Both the position numbers and the translations under genes were made by a program. Positions 41,020 to 43,118 of a stretch of DNA of 43,118 nucleotides are shown one piece after another. This DNA is from a virus. Where the stretch lies: positions 1 to 43,118 of the IMG/VR virus record IMGVR_UViG_3300010885_005968. One strand, written 5' to 3'. Each line of letters begins with the position of its first letter. Positions within the stretch are counted from its first letter, which is position 1. The notes beneath the pieces are model-generated. The model was not told the DNA's origin and searched no databases. It saw only the letters and a list, made by a program, of their open reading frames with translations.

Positions 41020-41907
41020 ATGGAAAAAACTAAGGGAATTTTACTATTTGCCCATAATAATTCAGAAATGGATTATATTAGGTTTGCATTAATTTCTGGA
41101 ATGTTTGCCCAACATTACCTAGATGTTCCTGTCAGTTTAGTTACTAATGTCGGGTCAATTAAATGGTTAGAAGATACTATTCCAGATTCATTTAAGTTTT
41201 TTGATAAGATTATTTTTACTGACGAAATACCAACATATACGAATCAAAAAAGACAATTTAAAGATGGATCTCAGACTTATAAAATTAGTAATTTTAATAA
41301 CGGTTATAGGACACGTTGTTATGAATTTTCTCCCTACGATAAAACACTAGTAATAGACACAGATTTATTAATAATGAATGATAAACTAAAAGATGTATGG
41401 AATACTAATGTTGATTTTATGATAAATTCGATACACTATGATTTGTCTCTTGATAGAAATAAAGATGAATTTAAAAGAGTCAGTGATACCAGTATAGATT
41501 TTTATTGGGCCACAGCATTTTATTTTGAAAAAACTAAAAAAACAAAAATATTTTTTGATCTTTGTCAACATATTTTAGAAAATTATGATTATTACAGTTT
41601 TATGTATCAAATTGATAGCTCACTCATACGTAATGATTATATTTTTAGTATTGCGATCCATATAATGAATGGATTTACTAATCAAAATCCTCCAGTAACA
41701 TTACCTTGCAATATATATTATACTTTAGACACTGATGAATTGTTGCAAATTACTGACGACAAAAATCTGTTATTTTTAATAGAAAAATCAAATTGTTTAG
41801 GAGAATATACTTTAGCGAAAACATCTAATCAAAATGTGCATATAATGAACAAATATAGTTTTTTTAGGAATTCTAAAGAATTATTAAGGATGATACATAG
41901 TGACTAA
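41020..41907 (+). CDS. Glycosyltransferase-like protein 1
   Basis: 295 residues. The N-terminal beta strand (KGILLFAHNNSEMDYIRFAL) and the DTD motif in YDKTLVIDTDLLI (113-115) fit a GT-A fold nucleotide-sugar transferase resembling GT8-type enzymes. Downstream are FYWATAFYFEKTKKTKIFFD (a YFEK acceptor-side motif) and NYDYYSFMYQID. It shares KG-(I/Y)-L-(L/I)-FA-(H/Q)NN, SPYD-(K/E)T, and D-x-D with the next gene, so the two are paralogues. Donor and acceptor sugars are unknown; modification of tail, fibre or host surface is possible. Its TAA overlaps the GTG start of the next gene by eight bases. Confidence 0.7.
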   Translation: MEKTKGILLFAHNNSEMDYIRFALISGMFAQHYLDVPVSLVTNVGSIKWLEDTIPDSFKFFDKIIFTDEIPTYTNQKRQFKDGSQTYKISNFNNGYRTRCYEFSPYDKTLVIDTDLLIMNDKLKDVWNTNVDFMINSIHYDLSLDRNKDEFKRVSDTSIDFYWATAFYFEKTKKTKIFFDLCQHILENYDYYSFMYQIDSSLIRNDYIFSIAIHIMNGFTNQNPPVTLPCNIYYTLDTDELLQITDDKNLLFLIEKSNCLGEYTLAKTSNQNVHIMNKYSFFRNSKELLRMIHSD

Positions 41908-42757
41908 GGGTTATTTAATATTTGCACAAAATAATAAATCGGATGATTATGTTAAGATGGCGTATGTACTTGCTATGAGCATAAAGCTTACCCAAAAAAC
42001 GATAGCTAATGTTACCTTAGTAACAGATATTCCAGACGCTGTGCAAGAACATTGGAAAGATGTATTTGATGAAGTAATTGCTAATCCCTGGAGTGATGAT
42101 GCTTGGTTTTCTACTTGGAAGATAGAAAACAGATGGAAATTATATACCGTTTCTCCATATGATGAAACAGTGATACTTGATGCTGATATGTTATTTTTAT
42201 CTGATGTCAGCTATTGGTGGGATTATCTATCAAATCATAATATGTGCTTTGTTACAAAATCTAGAACATATCGAGGTGAAGTAGCTGACGATTCATTTTA
42301 CCGACGCACATTTATAGAAAATAATCTACCAAATCTCTATAGCGCATTTTTTTATTTTAAGAAATCTGATGAGACATCTGAATATTGGAACACGGTTAAA
42401 ACTATAACTCTTAATTGGAAGTTATTTTATAAAAAATTCTTACCCCAAGAAACTCCAAAACGTTTGTCAATGGATGTTGTGTTTGCACTTGCTGCTAAGA
42501 TGCATGGAATATCAGATGATGTTACTAGTAGCTTTGATTATCCAACTATAACACATATGAAAGCACACGCACAAAATTGGAAATCAGCGGAGTCTAAGTG
42601 GAACACACAAATTGGATCATATATGAATAATAATGGATCTTTAAAAATTGGGAATTATCAACAATCGGGTATATTCCATTATACTGAAAAAGATTTCTTA
42701 ACACCCCATATTTTCAAAGTTTATGAAACCTTATATAGGAAATCAATAGATGGATGA
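41900..42757 (+). CDS. Glycosyltransferase-like protein 2
   Basis: 285 residues, closer to the family found in cyanophages and pelagiphages than its neighbour. Motifs are KGYLIFAQNNKSDDYVKMAY, VTLVTD, WSDDAWFSTWKIENRWKLY, YDETVILDADMLFL (DAD 94-96 for metal/nucleotide binding), NLYSAFFYFKKSDE and LSMDVVFALAAKMHGISDDV. The start is a GTG at 41900 with AAGGA nine bases upstream; no suitable ATG lies nearby. It overlaps the previous gene by eight bases and the next by eight bases, so the three are one translation unit. The substrate is unknown. Confidence 0.78.
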   Translation: MTKGYLIFAQNNKSDDYVKMAYVLAMSIKLTQKTIANVTLVTDIPDAVQEHWKDVFDEVIANPWSDDAWFSTWKIENRWKLYTVSPYDETVILDADMLFLSDVSYWWDYLSNHNMCFVTKSRTYRGEVADDSFYRRTFIENNLPNLYSAFFYFKKSDETSEYWNTVKTITLNWKLFYKKFLPQETPKRLSMDVVFALAAKMHGISDDVTSSFDYPTITHMKAHAQNWKSAESKWNTQIGSYMNNNGSLKIGNYQQSGIFHYTEKDFLTPHIFKVYETLYRKSIDG

Positions 42758-43118
42758 TATCTTTAAAAGATTAAAAGAATTAGAAGAAGGCAATTCTAAT
42801 AACAGGCTATATGTCTATTATGAACCATCTAACGGAAAAGTAATCCATATAAGGAATTATGAAGAAATTGATATTTTTCCATACATATCAGTCCTTGAAA
42901 CAGAATTTGGTGAAGAAAATCGAGATTTAAACAATTATCGAGTGATTGAAAAACAAGGTGAATTTAAGTTAGTAAAAAAAGATAATATCATAATTAAATA
43001 TGACGTTGATAATGATATACATTTGATCAAGAAAATTTCCAAAGAAGAATTTGAGAAAGATACAGATTTTGACATATTGATTAGACAAGAACGGAAATTA
43101 AAAAAACTTAAAAAAATA
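42750..43118 (+). CDS. Partial hypothetical protein running off the window
   Basis: An open frame starts at ATG 42750, inside the end of the previous gene, and stays open for 123 codons to the window edge. It begins MDDIFKRLKELEEGNSNNRL, then YVYYEPSNGKVIHI, and ends in a Lys-rich stretch (RQERKLKKLKK). AGGA lies about ten bases upstream. Similar short proteins follow glycosyltransferase-like genes in marine T4-like phages. No function is known and the C-terminus is not visible. Confidence 0.65.
   Translation, partial: MDDIFKRLKELEEGNSNNRLYVYYEPSNGKVIHIRNYEEIDIFPYISVLETEFGEENRDLNNYRVIEKQGEFKLVKKDNIIIKYDVDNDIHLIKKISKEEFEKDTDFDILIRQERKLKKLKKI

Noticed and set aside
41020-42757. T4-type DNA glucosyltransferases (alpha-gt/beta-gt)
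   Set aside because: The motifs are of the D-x-D GT-A kind and the context is late tail genes; nothing resembles the T4 DNA-modifying enzymes.

Overview
The window is a stretch of a lytic, T4-like myovirus genome of the marine (cyanophage / pelagiphage) kind. This rests on recognisable T4 core genes (gp46, gp47, gp55, gp48, gp53, gp5, gp25, gp6), on AT-rich DNA throughout, and on accessory families known from marine T4-like phages: a GIY-YIG SegE-like protein with a YIGKK motif, tail fibres with a LLENFA / GQLWYD head domain, and tandem glycosyltransferase-like genes. No host genes, tRNAs, integrase or lysogeny genes are visible. The host cannot be named from the sequence.

Layout. Positions 81-4609 form a tightly packed minus-strand block read right to left: gp55 (late sigma factor), gp47 and gp46 (Mre11/Rad50-type recombination nuclease), two small basic proteins that look like paralogues, and the GIY-YIG protein. 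A 70-bp divergent region (4610-4679) holds a sigma70-like promoter for the minus block and late-type TATAAATG / AATAAATA elements for the plus block. From 4680 to the window end every gene is on the plus strand. Tail/baseplate genes occupy 4680-40607: gp48-like tube cap, gp53, an unassigned 731-aa hub candidate, gp5 spike with a C-terminal lysozyme-like domain, gp25, gp6, a giant 5610-residue protein in the gp7 slot, a 217-aa protein in the gp8 slot, three paralogous tail fibres and two paralogous smaller tail proteins. The last 2.5 kb holds a 116-aa conserved unknown, two tandem glycosyltransferase-like genes and the start of another gene.

How it works together. gp55 would redirect host RNA polymerase to NATAAATA-type late promoters, several of which lie upstream of the tail genes here (before 4680, 11894, 36710 and 39471). 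Most structural genes overlap or nearly touch (ATGA or TAATG junctions), which suggests translational coupling within late operons.

The most striking part is the giant gene at 15400-32232, about 39% of the window. Between gp7-like ends it carries a probable seven-bladed FG-GAP-type beta-propeller, a LamG-like jelly roll, three chitin-binding-like modules, GxGY motifs, and six copies of a roughly 70-residue module that I cannot name. A seventh copy of that module sits in a neighbouring tail-fibre gene, and two copies are inserted inside propeller blades. The pattern points to a modular adhesion or decoration system on the baseplate. The adhesion role is inferred; the repeats themselves are visible in the translation.
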